Below are positions 1-11,275 of a DNA stretch of 64,000 nucleotides, one piece after another. Source of the DNA: Trichobilharzia szidati. Taxonomy: Eukaryota > Platyhelminthes > Trematoda > Strigeidida > Schistosomatidae. Location: assembly GCA_944472155.2 (NCBI GenBank), contig OX235279.1:63275564-63339563 (forward strand), in the 5' to 3' direction. Numbering within the stretch: position 1 is the stretch's first letter; the number at the start of each line of letters is the position of its first letter. The translations under genes were made by a program, and so were the position numbers. Under the pieces are notes generated by a model. That model ran no database searches and was not told where the DNA came from. It worked only from the letters and a program-made list of their open reading frames with translations.

Positions 1-364
1 CCTCAGAATCTTCGTCCAGTGCTGGCAGCGCGCGACGCAGTAGGTTTGTCTGGGTCAGCGCCAACACAAGAGGATCACCGTCAACTCCCAGCTTCGTAGT
101 ACGAAACTGCCGCATCACCCGCTCTCTATCCACAGGGCTGTCAAACTCCTCCTTCAAGAGTTCAACTACTGACTTTCAAGTTGGTTGCTCTTCTTTTTGC
201 CTCACACTATCATATGCTGCCTTCGCTCGACCTCTCGACAGCGTTTCAAATAAAAGCGTCTTCGCTGACGGCTCTTGAACGCCATTCAACTCCACAACAG
301 CATCGAAGTCCTTCAAGAAGATCCATATGTCTCCTTTAAAAATTGAAGGCCATGGGATTTTCAT
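1..364 (-). pseudogene. Gypsy-type Gag capsid fragment (broken)
   Basis: A minus-strand reading starts at an ATG at 362-364 and runs to the window edge. It has the usual capsid pattern of Ty3/Gypsy Gag: a FKGDIWIFLKDFDAVVELNG block followed by a SRGRAKAAYDSV block. A stop at 176-178 interrupts the frame, after which the same homology goes on with an ELL..EFDSPVDRERVMRQF stretch. It is therefore a decayed Gag, truncated by the window end. A TGTAACAACAG motif just upstream (389-399) looks like the inner end of its LTR. Which element family it belongs to is not settled. Confidence 0.6.
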
Positions 365-1541
365 TTGTCGGTGAACAGTGACACCTAATGTAACAACAGA
401 AGGCAAGACACGGAAGCCATTGTTCAAACGGCTGTTTATATATGTACACTTTATATTCTTTAACCAATTACTGAGCGTGTGATTTCGGTTCACATCAAAA
501 GACATGAAATAAAATGTTCAAATAGGTATATCATATTCTGTTGCTAATGCCGAATTGAACTGTGGGAATATGTGAGAATAATATTCCGTTGGCACACATT
601 TTCCGTATCACACCACCAAACTATGTTTTTGATTTCATGAGAATGTTGTTTCTCATACTCGTGTCGATAGCGAGACAGAGATAAGTTATACCGCTTCAAT
701 AAAGTGAGCACATGAATGACTATGAAATAATAGACAGGAATCAGAGCCTGTTTGGCTGCACACTTGTTAAAATAAAATTTGAAACTAGCGTTTTGTTTAG
801 TCATTTCAAACCAACCTATTTATCTTAGCCCGAGGTTCATCTTGCCACCGAAAAGGTAACCTAAAATAAATTGAAGGTTAAAACGAATAATAATAATATT
901 GCAAATGCTTCATAAAAACGAACTGTTTATATGAGAAAATTAGGCCTTCTCAAGATTTATGGAATTCATCAAAACATACATTTTCAGTATTGTGTTTATA
1001 AAGACCTGAATCGAAGAAATCTGTTATTTTTTCTAAGAAGTATCATGATCACATAGTATTCTATCTAGAGCTATTCATGGACATGTATCCAAATCTCACT
1101 TTCTGCAAAGTGTGACTATACAATATAGTTTACTGTTGAATTCACTGATTTATGAGACCTTTCTTTCCAAACGTCGGTTGAGAAAGATGCTATTTTCCAT
1201 AAATAACATGATGCTCATCTGAATGAAATCAAATACTGGGCATGGTTGGACTTCTCCATAGACGCTTCCATGAGAAACTAGCACTTGCTTCTATAACACT
1301 TAAGAAAGCAATATCATATTTAATATTTGAAAAAGATTGTTTTAAGCGAACAGTTGTTTTCAATAACTTCCTCCTCAGGCTTTACACCTATGAATCCATG
1401 ACATTTGGCATACAGATAGCCAGTAAAGGCAAGTTAAAATTATATCAGAAACTGTATTGGGATACACGTATAAGGTGGAATGGTAGCTCAGTAGTCAATA
1501 CTGTCAATCAAATGCATACAAAATGTACAGTCATTAGAAAA
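365..1541. other. AT-rich stretch without a recognisable gene
   Basis: Apart from the LTR-like TGTAACAACAG end at 389, this stretch shows only short chance open frames with no family motif. The 103-codon plus-strand frame at 1242-1553 was inspected and shows low-complexity composition without a recognisable domain. Confidence 0.5.
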
Positions 1542-1699
1542 ACTATGCAGTAAAATAATGTAAAGTTCAAAACATCGGGAAAAAAATATATATCTAATTT
1601 AATTTTTTTTACAAGTGCATGTTAAATGTACGATTATTGGAAAAATATCGTTTACTTGTGTTAAATGATGCAACATAAAAAAATTGATGTGTCACTCAG

Positions 1700-2883
1700 T
1701 TATGTGAAATAGGTGAGAAGGTATTCTGGGAATCTAACGTGACGTCCAGAACGCGTTTTCTTAGAGTGATCGACCGAAGTAGCCAGTGGGCGAATGCCCT
1801 GACAGTCAATAGTGTGACCCCGAAAATCGAGTGAGTCAACGCCTATTTGACACTTCTGTATATTGATGGTAACACCATGTTGGCGTAACCTTTCAAATGC
1901 CAAGTCCAAGTGTCTAAGGTGAGTTTCCTTATCTGGACTGGCAATGAGGCAGTCGTCTAAGTATGCATATACAAAGTCGAGACCACGAAATACTTCATCG
2001 ATGAAGCGTTGGAATGTTTGGGCCGCATTGCGGAGGCCGAATGGCATGCGTAGAAATTCGAAAAGTCCGAAAGGCGTGATGATAGCCGTTTTCGGAATAT
2101 CTTCCGTTGCCATCGGGATTTGGTTATATGCTTTAATCAAGTCGATTTTGGAGAATATAGATGCTCCAGATAACGTTGCCGTCAAGTCGTGTATGTGAGG
2201 CAATGGATAGCAAGTGGGGGTTGTTTGGACTTCACTCGTCAGAAATCACCAGTGAGGCGCCAATCGTTGCTATCTTTTCTTGATACCATATGCAGTGGGG
2301 ATGCCCATGGGTTATTCGATGGCTGAATGATGCAGAGGGTGAGCATATGGTCGAACTCATTTCTAGCGAGTCTCAGTTTGTCAGGTGCCAGTCGTCGTGC
2401 TTTAGATGTCACGGGCTGTCCTGAGGTTATGATGTGGTGCATAACATTGCTGGTTATACACGGGAGGTCGTTAGATGGGCAATTCAGTTCCGGATATTTG
2501 TCAACAATCGGTTGGAAAGTTAGATCAAGGATTGCTTTCATCTTAACGATTGACAAGCTGGGGCCTACGTAAGTTATGCCTTTGATAGACAAACTAGTAG
2601 TGTTGTCAGTTAGTCGTTTACGGCGGACGTCTACGAGCAAATCATGATGATTAAGTAGGTCCGTGCCAATGATGGGCATTGTGACGTCAGTGATCAGAAA
2701 AATCCACCGAATAGGTTTGCGTAAACCTACGTTCAGATAGACGTATTTCCGACCATATGTTGCAATTGGTTTTCCATTTGCAGCCTGTAGGTTGAAGTTA
2801 GGATCCTTCTGTCGATCTGCTGCTGTAGCAGGAAGGACGCTGACTTCGGCGCCTGTGTCGACTAGATATCTAGTCTGGCTCAT
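1700..2883 (-). pseudogene. Gypsy pol remnant: protease and partial RT (minus copy)
   Basis: The protease part (2883 downward) carries the aspartic active-site motif VDTGAEVSVLP. RT follows with the NPWASPLHMVSRKDSNDWRLTGDF block, then a TGA stop, a one-base frameshift, and the RT core with IFSKIDLIKAYNQI, MPFGLRNAAQTFQRF and the catalytic YLDD at about 1963. After IRPLAT the sequence jumps to KKTRSGRHVRFPEYLLTYFT, which is the usual end of pol. RNaseH and integrase are absent, so the product could not support transposition by itself. Confidence 0.85.
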
Positions 2884-2933
2884 TACATCGTGGATGTAAA
2901 GTAAGCGGCTAGTGCCACCGGCGACGGTTGCCG

Positions 2934-3364
2934 CTAACGCGTGCCGGCGGGATAGTTTCCCACAGACTTGGAGGCTTTGCCGAAATCACAAGGTTTTCGA
3001 CAACACTTCGCTTCCTTGCCATAGGTGTTGTGATACCAACACCAGTCAGGATTTTTGAGGGAGCGTGTGTTGGACTTAGATCGTCCACGTGCGTTTTGCC
3101 GTTGAGGGGATTTGTGACGACGGTAGGAGGAATTGCTAGGCTTGTTTGACCTAAGCATCTGCTGGACGGAGTTGATTAACTCTATCATTGCAGAATCCTT
3201 CTTCGAAGCCTGTTCGGTAATTGAGTATACTTCGGTAACTGGCCGTTTCGTTATCTCTAGAATTCTATCTGCAGAGACAGCTAAGTCATCTATGAGAACA
3301 CTTTGAAGTGTCACAAGTACAGTCTGAACTGACTGTGGCAGTTTGGATAAAAATAGTTCTCTAT
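2934..3364 (-). pseudogene. Gag 3' half with CHCC zinc knuckle (Gypsy, minus copy)
   Basis: Reading begins at LFLSKLPQSVQ and ends at the Gag stop at 2934-2936. The nucleocapsid part has the unusual C-H-C-C knuckle (CWYHNTYGKEAKCC..PC) that is typical of CsRn1-type Gag and follows an Arg/Ser-rich basic stretch. The first roughly 150 residues of Gag are missing because the element is truncated at 3364. The upstream 20 codons of the open frame belong to the adjoining LTR-like sequence and are not Gag. Confidence 0.8.
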
Positions 3365-3900
3365 GTAACAACAGAAGACAAGGGCCTGGCAACAGATCAG
3401 TTTTTACGAAAGCCAACAGGTATTTATATGTATTTTACGTACATTAATAGGCTCCTGCCCGCAGAAAGAAGGCGGTCTTCTGATTGGTTGTTTGCGAACA
3501 AACGCAGTCTTCTGCTTTCTCGTTTTCGATATTTCTCGGAAATGCGAGCCACTTGTCTGCGAATCATATTTGTCCACGTCTAGGTCAGCTGTGATCGGTT
3601 GTTGAATCAGCCTAGATTAATTTCTACCAATCAGCGTAGATCAATGTCTACCAATTGGCTAGCAGCTTGCTCTCACCACATATCTACTCCCCTTATACTT
3701 GTAAAGAGGACACTTTCATCAATATGCATTACGACTGTGAGAACTCCAAGAAGACAAGTGTATTTATCCATGTTCGAGCGGATTACAGCTCAACAATACA
3801 GGCAGTACATCAGTGTGGATACGAAATTATTACCTTTCGCTATCATTATGACTCACAAAGACTGTAGGGAACTGTCTAGGTCAAGCTCATTAACATAACA
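3364..3900. repeat. LTR-like sequence (possible solo LTR)
   Basis: It starts with TGTAACAACAGAAG, which matches the sequence at 389 next to the Gag fragment, and a weaker match goes on for about 100 bp (the TTTATAT-GTAxxTTTAC region). A plausible other end is ATTAACATAACA near 3900, giving a TGT...ACA structure of about 540 bp. No target-site duplication is visible and the far boundary is uncertain. Confidence 0.4.
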
Positions 3901-6896
3901 AATATGCGAATAAAAATCCAAGTCAGTGAGAGTACAATGCAACAATATATTATCAAAATGCAGTAATGAGTTATATTACTTAATAGGTTATTTGGATAAG
4001 TTGTTAAAGTCCACTGACATAAATTAGTTATATAATCCACAGAAGCGTTGACTGTTGGAATCGTGTCTACTGGTAATAATAATAATTTATATTTTGATGT
4101 AAACATAAATTTACATGAAAATGCATGCCATTTTTACAGGCACGATCAAGTATGATATAATGTCAAATAATAGATTGTCTACAAGTTAATGTTTGAACAG
4201 CTAAATATTTGATATATATATATATATGAATACACTCTTTGTCTGACCCATGTCGTATCATTATTGAATTAAACAGCAGTCCTCGAGGTTGCGCAGGAAA
4301 ATCGACTTCATTTCGTTTTCAACCCGTAGTTGTAGGCATACGATAACCAACCAATATTGAGGCAAGTACAACGCTTACAAGGGATAGTAAGCTGTTTTAG
4401 AAAAGTAAAGGTGCTAAGGTGAATCATTAAAGTGTAATGAAATAGGTAAATGCAATTTATCATTAATATATGCATTCATAAAAGAAGTACAATGGGAGAC
4501 TATAATCCCTAGGCTGAAAAAGTTCATTTGCAATGTATAATGCTACCCTATAGGTCTTACTATCATGATGTTCACTTTTGGTTTAATACAATTATCCACA
4601 AGCCGGCTGTTTTAATTTCATACCTTATTGTGTATTTGGTGCACAACCGTACCCTATGCAGAATAGGAATAAAATAAGTCGAATCAAATTCAAAAAGAGC
4701 TATAAAATGTTAGGTTTAGTGGAATATAATGAGCAAGTGAAGACGTTATTAGAAAATGTATGAGACGAGACGTTGTTAACCGATATTCGAAGATACGACA
4801 AAGGAAAGCATGTTGTAGAGTTGTCTTCGGATAAGGATAATAGGTTCCTGCAATAAATCCAAAGTATGCAACACGGTTTGAGTGGAGCGAGTAGACAGAA
4901 ATGTCCAGAGAGAAGGCGAAGCTACCAACAGTATAGTATAGTATAGTATAGCAGATACCTAAGGAATTTATATAACTGTATATACAAAGTGAAAAAAAGA
5001 CCAAAAACAAAAAACATTGACGAATCAACAAATCGAAATAAGGCAAAGGTTTTAACCACTTAACTGTCGATATGAGTATTTTCAGAATTTGTTTAAATCT
5101 TCAGATAAACGTTAAACGTTAGATCTTCAGGATAAAAATTATCGTGATATATTATCGTGCACTGTATGGTTATCGCGTTCACACCTATAGAGGCGTTATA
5201 ATCGTTCAGTTTTGCAAAAGTAGGTAACATTTGACTTGTTTTAGGCTTCTGTAGCCTGTGGAATATCCAAACCTTGCCTAGATTATATGAACACTTCAAT
5301 GGATTTCTTTTTTTTTATTACTTTTATGATCACCTCGATTCTTATACATTAACTCACATCCCTGAACTCCGATCATCTATTTTATTAAACACATTAATTC
5401 AATTGCCTATAACTAATATTTCATTAGATTAATGTAAAGCCTGATGAGAATTTACCGAAAATGGATATTTGCTTAAATAGTGTTCAATAAATATCGTTAT
5501 GAGAATATTAAAATTGGAGAAATATGATTACCATAAAATGCATACAAACACATGCCAATAAATGAGTAACACTGAATGTAAGTTCAAGTGTTGACATATA
5601 TTAAGTGTAGTGATAAAATGAAGCGGTTAAATTGTGAACTGTAATAAAATATTAGAAACATGATGTGCACGATTTTGTATTTTGTGTTAATTAGACCATT
5701 TGTGGTTCATGGGACAATTGCATTTTTTGTCTGGATGCTCATTTTTGGTAACTGATAGTCATTTTGTGTCAAGCAGTTGCTTCCTTCGTGTTTGTAGGCA
5801 GCATAACCTCATATTCGAAGCTTTTTACCGTATACATCTGACATACTGCTCAGCTAAACGATAATCCTGCAGTCATTCAACAGTCCGTTATCAATATAAT
5901 TCTATCTGGAACCTTTTAGTTTTGTTTTATATTTTGCTTGCAGACAAAGGATCCGTCTCTTCTAAAGGTTATTAGCACAGTGACTGCAACATTAGATGAT
6001 ATTAAAAAGTTCGAGAGTTAAAGTACATGCAAGGAAATTTTAATTTCCTTTCAGTCAGAAAAAGTGAGAAGTTTGGTGTTGTTTACTGCTGAGTGTTTGA
6101 AAATCCTAAGTTCGATCAAAAGCGTATGAACTTTTTGATAACAAAATGCCCCTGCAAGGTTTAAGCCCATATTCTACTCAATTCTGATAAACTGACTTGA
6201 GTCAGTGAGCAATACTGCTTTTGTTACAGACCTTGCTGAGTTATCGGTATTATTTTGCAATTGATGTTTTAATTATGCTTACCATGATTATTTATTTACT
6301 TCTAAAGCAGTTGTACAGCTTTTGTAGTTGTTTGACTGTATTATTAACACGAAGACTACGTTACTTTCTCCGGATCCATTTGTGGTATTGACGTCAATAA
6401 AGAATCATATTTACTGAGAGTAAGGGCTTGATATTATGCACTTGAAATGCATTGTTGGTAGTTGACTTTCAATGCAACTTTTGTAGTCTCTCGCAAAACA
6501 GGTGTCTCTAACCGGTTATTTAATCCAAACAATTCTTGCAGAAATGAAAGAGACGTAGTTCCCTTGCACAAATCTTCGAAAGAAATCGGTCAAATGACGT
6601 ATGGCATTTTATACTTAATCCTTTCCGTTGGCCGCATTGGTGTAACATATTCTAACAGTCTACTGATTTCCGTATGTGTGTCAGATTAAATATCAAATGT
6701 GGTTGTTGAAGTAATTATATCTCATTTCAGTGTTTTGATACAAAATCTACGTGCCCACATACATGTCTGAAAGACAAAAGGTACGTTTTGACTTCTGTGA
6801 CGAGCCCTTTGTTGATTGTCTACAAACCTGGCTTTCCGAAATGGTCTTTTCAGTTGTGCCTAACCATCCAACTCCACAGTTTTCATAATATCAGAA
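3901..6896. other. AT-rich non-coding stretch
   Basis: No protein domain, RNA gene or complete element is recognised. It includes a short (TA)n run at 4213-4228, a tandem GTATA run near 4933 and a dispersed-repeat copy at about 4079-4570 listed separately. The short open frames here lack family motifs. Confidence 0.5.
4079..4570. repeat. Dispersed repeat, copy 1 (partner at 24223-24700)
   Basis: Two blocks are shared with 24223-24700. One contains GCATGCCATTTTTACAGGCA and follows an AAT-rich lead-in. The other contains TTTGCAATGTAT then GATGCTA..ATAGGTCTTAC. The sequence between the blocks is much less alike. This looks like a diverged short repeat family present in both places. The class is unknown. 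Confidence 0.55.
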
Positions 6897-7094
6897 AATT
6901 TTTATTATTACTTTTTTGATTACACCTTGATACCACACCGTATTTTCAGTACAAGTATGGAATTTTCAGCATGGATATCGGTAGCCCAAATTTTACAGGC
7001 CGACCATAGATATCGGGTGTGCTTCGGCAGGAGATCGATCCCCGGAGCATGTGCATGATGGACGAGAGTCCTAACCAGTGTGCCACTGACGCAC
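6897..7094 (-). repeat. tRNA-derived SINE with LINE-like tail
   Basis: On the minus strand it begins with a tRNA-like head of about 75 bp: acceptor GTGCGTC, an A-box-like GTGGCACACTGGTTAGGA and a B-box-like GGGATCGATCTCC. The body follows (CGGCCTG..AAATTTGGGCTACCGATATCC), then a tail with GCTGAAAATTCCATAC and a poly(A/T)-rich end. It matches 46704-46895 along its whole length. It is a retroposon, not a working tRNA gene. Confidence 0.8.
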
Positions 7095-7224
7095 AAATAT
7101 TTTTTATGTTTAATAAGCGTTGTTGTTATATTTACACCCAATGAAAACTCCTTTGCTGGTAGTCAGGCTGTTCTTAACAATGTTCAAATGGTGATAATGG
7201 GGTATATCCATCAATCATACGTCA

Positions 7225-8321
7225 TTTTCGACATTCAGTTGAGGGTCGTGAATTCACCATTTTCACTGACCACAAACCTCTGACGTACTCTCTGAACTCA
7301 ACTTCAGATAAGTATTCACCCAGGGAATCGCGACAACTAGATTACGTTTCACACTTTTCATCAGATATTCGCCATGTTTCCGGAGTGAACAACACTGTGG
7401 CAGATGCCTTGTCACGTATTTGTTCTTTCACCCAAATCGACGGCATAGACCTTGTAAAACTGGCTCGTCTTCAAAAAGAAGATATTGAGCTTCAGCGTGA
7501 GTTGTCGAAAACAACTCTACAATTAGCCGAGAAACCCTTAGGTATAGGAAAGGATACTATTCTGTGTGACACTTCCACTAGTACTCCTCGCCCCATCGTG
7601 CCTAAAAGTTATCGCCGTAACGTCTTCAATACGTTGCATGGCTTATCCCATCCAGGTATTCGAACTACTGTCAAGCTCGTAACTAGCCGGTTTTGCTGGC
7701 CTGGTATTAACAAAGAAGTAAGGGAATGGGCACAGACGTGCTTAGCTTGCCAAAAGTGCAAGGTAATAAGACACACTAAAAGCCCCCTTGGCACTTTTCT
7801 TATCCCTGATGCCCGTTTCGAACACGTCGATATAGATTTAGTTGGCCCCCTTCCAGAATCTCATGGGTACACCTATATGTTAACCTGTATCGATCGCTTC
7901 ACACGATGGCCTGAAGCAGTACCCATCAAGGATATATCTGCTGAAACTGTCGCACGCGTCTTTGTAGAGAGATGGATCGCAAACTTTGGATGCCCATCTT
8001 CCATAACAACTGATCGTGGGCGGCAATTCGAAAGCGGTTTATTCTTCGCTTTGACTAAAATCCTTGGTTGCATGCGTTTTCGAACAACAGCCTACCATCC
8101 TCAAGCGAATGGTATGGTAGAACGTCTACACAGACAGTTGAAAGCTGGTTTATCAGCTGCAAATAACACCCATTGGACTGAATCCCTACCGTTAGTTCTC
8201 CTAGGGATACGAAACGCCTTAAAAACCGATGCTGGTTGTACTACCTCTGAGCTAGTATATGGCACAACACTACGACTGCCAGGTGAGTTTGTTTCTCCCT
8301 CGAGCTTCCCACCAGTGGTAG
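7225..8321 (+). pseudogene. Gypsy/CsRn1 pol fragment: RNaseH end plus integrase
   Basis: RNaseH is truncated on its 5' side at about 7225 and shows [15 protein letters not shown] and VADALSR. The integrase follows in one open frame: an HHCC zinc domain (LHGLSHPG ... CLACQKC) and a DDE core with D in [10 protein letters not shown] in [10 protein letters not shown] and E in NGMVERLH. The frame is uninterrupted for about 370 codons. At about 8322 (after FPPVVDHS) it runs straight into an LTR missing its first 33 bp, so the last 14 residues up to the TAG at 8369-8371 are LTR-encoded. The C-terminal GPY/F-type region is missing. This is a fusion of two element parts. Confidence 0.88.
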
Positions 8322-8630
8322 ATCACTCAACATTGGATGCTGACCATCACTGTTTAAGTCGACTTGTTTAGCTGAAGGCTTACGGTCAAGCATCCCCGCC
8401 ATTTGGTGCTATGTCGTGTCACGTGCGTGCACGATTACTAGCTAGCTAAGCATTCACCTCTACCCGCGATTTTGTCCCGAAATATAATACGTACTTTGGA
8501 CGACAAAATCTGGTCTTTTGCTTTACCATTTGGTACTCGAAGAACGAACACTATAGTGGTTGTTGGTATAAGATCTTGCGTTAGTATAATCCGTACAACT
8601 CGCGAACGTCGATACCTGCAACCACTAAAC
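8322..8630 (+). repeat. 5' LTR (first 33 bp missing)
   Basis: It matches 11309-11617 base for base except near its last bases (CCACTAAAC against CCTCTAAAA). The LTR start found at 11276 (TGTAGCGGTAAATAATTCC) is missing here and is replaced by integrase coding sequence, with only the short match ATCACTCAA at the joint. Confidence 0.88.
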
Positions 8631-8640
8631 TGGTGAGCCC
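8631..8640 (+). other. Primer-binding site (tRNA-Trp-like)
   Basis: TGGTGAGCCC lies directly after the LTR. It resembles the complement of the tRNA-Trp 3' end (TGGTGACCCC), the primer known for the CsRn1 clade. The same motif occurs in the same place in the degenerate element at 18290-18299. Confidence 0.65.
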
Positions 8641-8742
8641 AACCACGAACTACATCTTCAATTCACACGCACATAAACCCGGTGAGTTCGTTCCTTTTTG
8701 TGTTTATTCTTGTACTATATTTTTATCGGCATACGTTTCGTC

Positions 8743-9561
8743 ATGACTGACCTTAGCCCCAAGGTTATTCGCATACGATCAACCGCCAAAACAATTCAGC
8801 TCATACCATATTGGCCAGATAATGCTGAAACGTGGTTTCAGATTGCTGAGTCTGATTTTTGTGAACATGGCATAACCGATCAACGTTCACAGTTCCTTGC
8901 AGTTATTCACGCCCTACCGCGGGAATTCAGCAAGTGCGTAACTCTGCAGATGTCGGTAAGTAACTCGTACGAGTTGCTCAAAGCATCCATCCTCAAGAGG
9001 AACGTTCTCACAGATCGACAACGTCTGGATGAGATATTTCGTAACATCGAGTTAGCAGATCAGTCAGCCGTGAGCATGCTGGCAAGAATGAAAAAGATCA
9101 TTGGCCAAAGTCAGTTCGATGAAGGACTGTTTAGAGAACTATTTTTATCCAAACTGCCACAGTCAGTTCAGACTGTACTTGTGACACTTCAAAGTGTTCT
9201 CATAGATGACTTAGCTGTCTCTGCAGATAGAATTCTAGAGATAACGAAACGGCCAGTTACCGAAGTATACTCAATTACCGAACAGGCTTCGAAGAAGGAT
9301 TCTGCAATGATAGAGTTAATCAACTCCGTCCAGCAGATGCTTAGGTCAAACAAGCCTAGCAATTCCTCCTACCGTCGTCACAAATCCCCTCAACGGCAAA
9401 ACGCACGTGGACGATCTAAGTCCAACACACGCTCCCTCAAAAATCCTGACTGGTGTTGGTATCACAACACCTATGGCAAGGAAGCGAAGTGTTGTCGAAA
9501 ACCTTGTGATTTCGGCAAAGCCTCCAAGTCTGTGGGAAACTATCCCGCCGGCACGCGTTAG
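8743..9561 (+). CDS. Gag polyprotein (Gypsy/CsRn1-like), intact frame
   Basis: The frame is open for 272 codons from the ATG at 8743, 112 bp downstream of the 5' LTR; an upstream in-frame extension to 8698 begins at GTG and lies in the leader. The capsid part contains YWPDNAETWFQIAESDF and LPREFSKCV, and the C-terminus a basic Arg/Ser stretch and the CHCC knuckle CWYHNTYGKEAKCC...PC. It would package element RNA. The TAG at 9559-9561 is followed by protease in another frame. As the only intact gene of this deleted element it could still be supplied to particles, but expression cannot be seen from sequence. Confidence 0.82.
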   Translation: MTDLSPKVIRIRSTAKTIQLIPYWPDNAETWFQIAESDFCEHGITDQRSQFLAVIHALPREFSKCVTLQMSVSNSYELLKASILKRNVLTDRQRLDEIFRNIELADQSAVSMLARMKKIIGQSQFDEGLFRELFLSKLPQSVQTVLVTLQSVLIDDLAVSADRILEITKRPVTEVYSITEQASKKDSAMIELINSVQQMLRSNKPSNSSYRRHKSPQRQNARGRSKSNTRSLKNPDWCWYHNTYGKEAKCCRKPCDFGKASKSVGNYPAGTR

Positions 9562-9563
9562 CG

Positions 9564-10313
9564 GCAACCGTCGCCGGTGGCACTAGCCGCTTACTTTACA
9601 TCCACGATGTAATGAGCCAGACTAGATATCTAGTCGACACAGGCGCCGAAGTCAGCGTCCTTCCTGCTACAGCAGCAGATCGACAGAAGGATCCTAACTT
9701 CAACCTACAGGCTGCAAATGGAAAACCAATTGCAACATATGGTCGGAAATACGTCTATCTGAACGTAGGTTTACGCAAACCTATTCGGTGGATTTTTCTG
9801 ATCACTGACGTCACAATGCCCATCATTGGCACGGACCTACTTAATCATCATGATTTGCTCGTAGACGTCCGCCGTAAACGACTAACTGACAACACTACTA
9901 GTTTGTCTATCAAAGGCATAACTTACGTAGGCCCCAGCTTGTCAATCGTTAAGATGAAAGCAATCCTTGATCTAACTTTCCAACCGATTGTTGACAAATA
10001 TCCGGAACTGAATTGCCCATCTAACGACCTCCCGTGTATAACCAGCAATGTTATGCACCACATCATAACCTCAGGACAGCCCGTGACATCTAAAGAACGA
10101 CGACTGGCACCTGACAAACTGAGACTCGCTAGAAATGAGTTCGACCATATGCTCACCCTCTGCATCATTCAGCCATCGAATAACCCATGGGCATCCCCAC
10201 TGCATATGGTATCAAGAAAAGATAGCAACGATTGGCGCCTCACTGGTGATTTCTGGCGAGTGAAGTCCAAACAACCCCCACTTGCTATCCATTGCCTCAC
10301 ATACACGACTTGA
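9564..10313 (+). pseudogene. Protease and start of RT, frameshifted (Gypsy plus copy)
   Basis: The pol frame is open before the ATG at 9612 and overlaps the end of gag in a different frame, as expected for frameshift expression. Protease has VDTGAEVSVLP at the active site and IIGTDLLNHHDLLVD further on. RT begins with the NPWASPLHMVSRKDS and WRLTGDFWRVKS blocks. One base is missing in the AAAC run near 10270, so the frame ends at LAIHCLTYTT instead of entering the RT core. The same lesion is in the minus copies at 2215 and 16795. Confidence 0.85.
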
Positions 10314-10795
10314 CGGCAACGTTATCTGGAGCATCTATATTCTCCAAAATCGACTTGATTAAAGCATATAACCAAATCCCGATGGCAACGGAAGATATTC
10401 CGAAAACGGCTATCATCACGCCTTTCAGACTTTTCGAATTTCTACGCATGCCATTCGGCCTCCGCAATGCGGCCCAAACATTCCAACGCTTCATCGATGA
10501 AGTATTTCGTGGTCTCGACTTTGTATATGCATACTTAGACGACTGCCTCATTGCCAGTCCAGATAAGGAAACTCACCTTAGACACTTGGACTTGGCATTT
10601 GAAAGGTTACGCCAACATGGTGTTACCATCAATATACAGAAGTGTCAAATAGGCGTTGACTCACTCGATTTTCGGGGTCACACTATTGACTGTCAGGGCA
10701 TTCGCCCACTGGCTACTTCGGTCGATCACTCTAAGAAAACGCGTTCTGGACGTCACGTTAGATTCCCAGAATACCTTCTCACCTATTTCACATAA
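10292..10795 (+). pseudogene. RT core joined to pol C-terminus (Gypsy plus copy)
   Basis: The frame contains PHIHDLTATLSGASIFSKID, MPFGLRNAAQTFQRF and the catalytic AYLDDCL, then the DSLDFRGHTIDCQGI block. At about 10725 it jumps from IRPLAT to DHSKKTRSGRHVRFP, normally the last residues of pol after integrase. The thumb, RNaseH and integrase are deleted. The identical jump is found in the 1542-3364 copy, so the deletion preceded the duplication. Confidence 0.85.
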
Positions 10796-11261
10796 CTGAG
10801 TGACACATCAATTTTTTTATGTTGCATCATTTAACACAAGTAAACGATATTTTTCCAATAATCGTACATTTAACATGCACTTGTAAAAAAATTAAATTAG
10901 ATATATATTTTTTTCCCGATGTTTTGAACTTTACATTATTTTACTGCATAGTAGATGCACGTAATTTTTTTACTATAAAAAAACGCTTATTTGGTACATT
11001 TTTCATGACAAGTTTCTCAGCATTCTTGTTTTCTTTTCCAGGTGCAACGGGCACTGGACAGGAAACAAACGAAGCACGGGATTCAACGAACAACATTGAG
11101 GAAGCTATTTACAGACACCCTATTAGCATAGGCAAACAGACCAGCAGGCTCTCGATCAAGCCGCTCGGAAGATTTTTTTCACCCATCAGGGAACCATCGA
11201 GATTTTTTTACTTCCGGCTGGTCATGTCTTAGGGTCCTCACAAACCCACTAGGGGGGGAGT

Positions 11262-11275
11262 GAGCTGTAGCGGTA
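11262..11275 (+). other. Polypurine tract
   Basis: AGGGGGGGAGTGAGC lies directly upstream of the 3' LTR start TGTAGCGG. The degenerate element at 13.6-18.7 kb has the similar AGGAGGAGTAAGC in the matching position. Confidence 0.7.

Larger units (their letters stand above)
1542..3364 (-). mobile_element. Internally deleted Gypsy/CsRn1-like element, truncated minus-strand copy
   Basis: The segment reads on the minus strand as the second half of gag, protease and reverse transcriptase, then jumps to the very end of pol. It is almost identical to 9132-10952 on the plus strand; I found about three coding differences. The copy is cut inside gag at 3364, where an LTR-like TGTAACAAC sequence begins, and loses homology at 1542, before the 3' UTR and LTR. 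It shares with the plus copy a deletion joining RT to the pol C-terminus and a one-base frameshift in RT. It has one extra lesion, a TGA where the other copy has TGG at the GDF-W position near 2250. Confidence 0.85.

Noticed and set aside
1242..1553. 103-codon plus-strand frame
   Set aside because: No domain, no splice or promoter support, and its end overlaps the Gypsy copy boundary.
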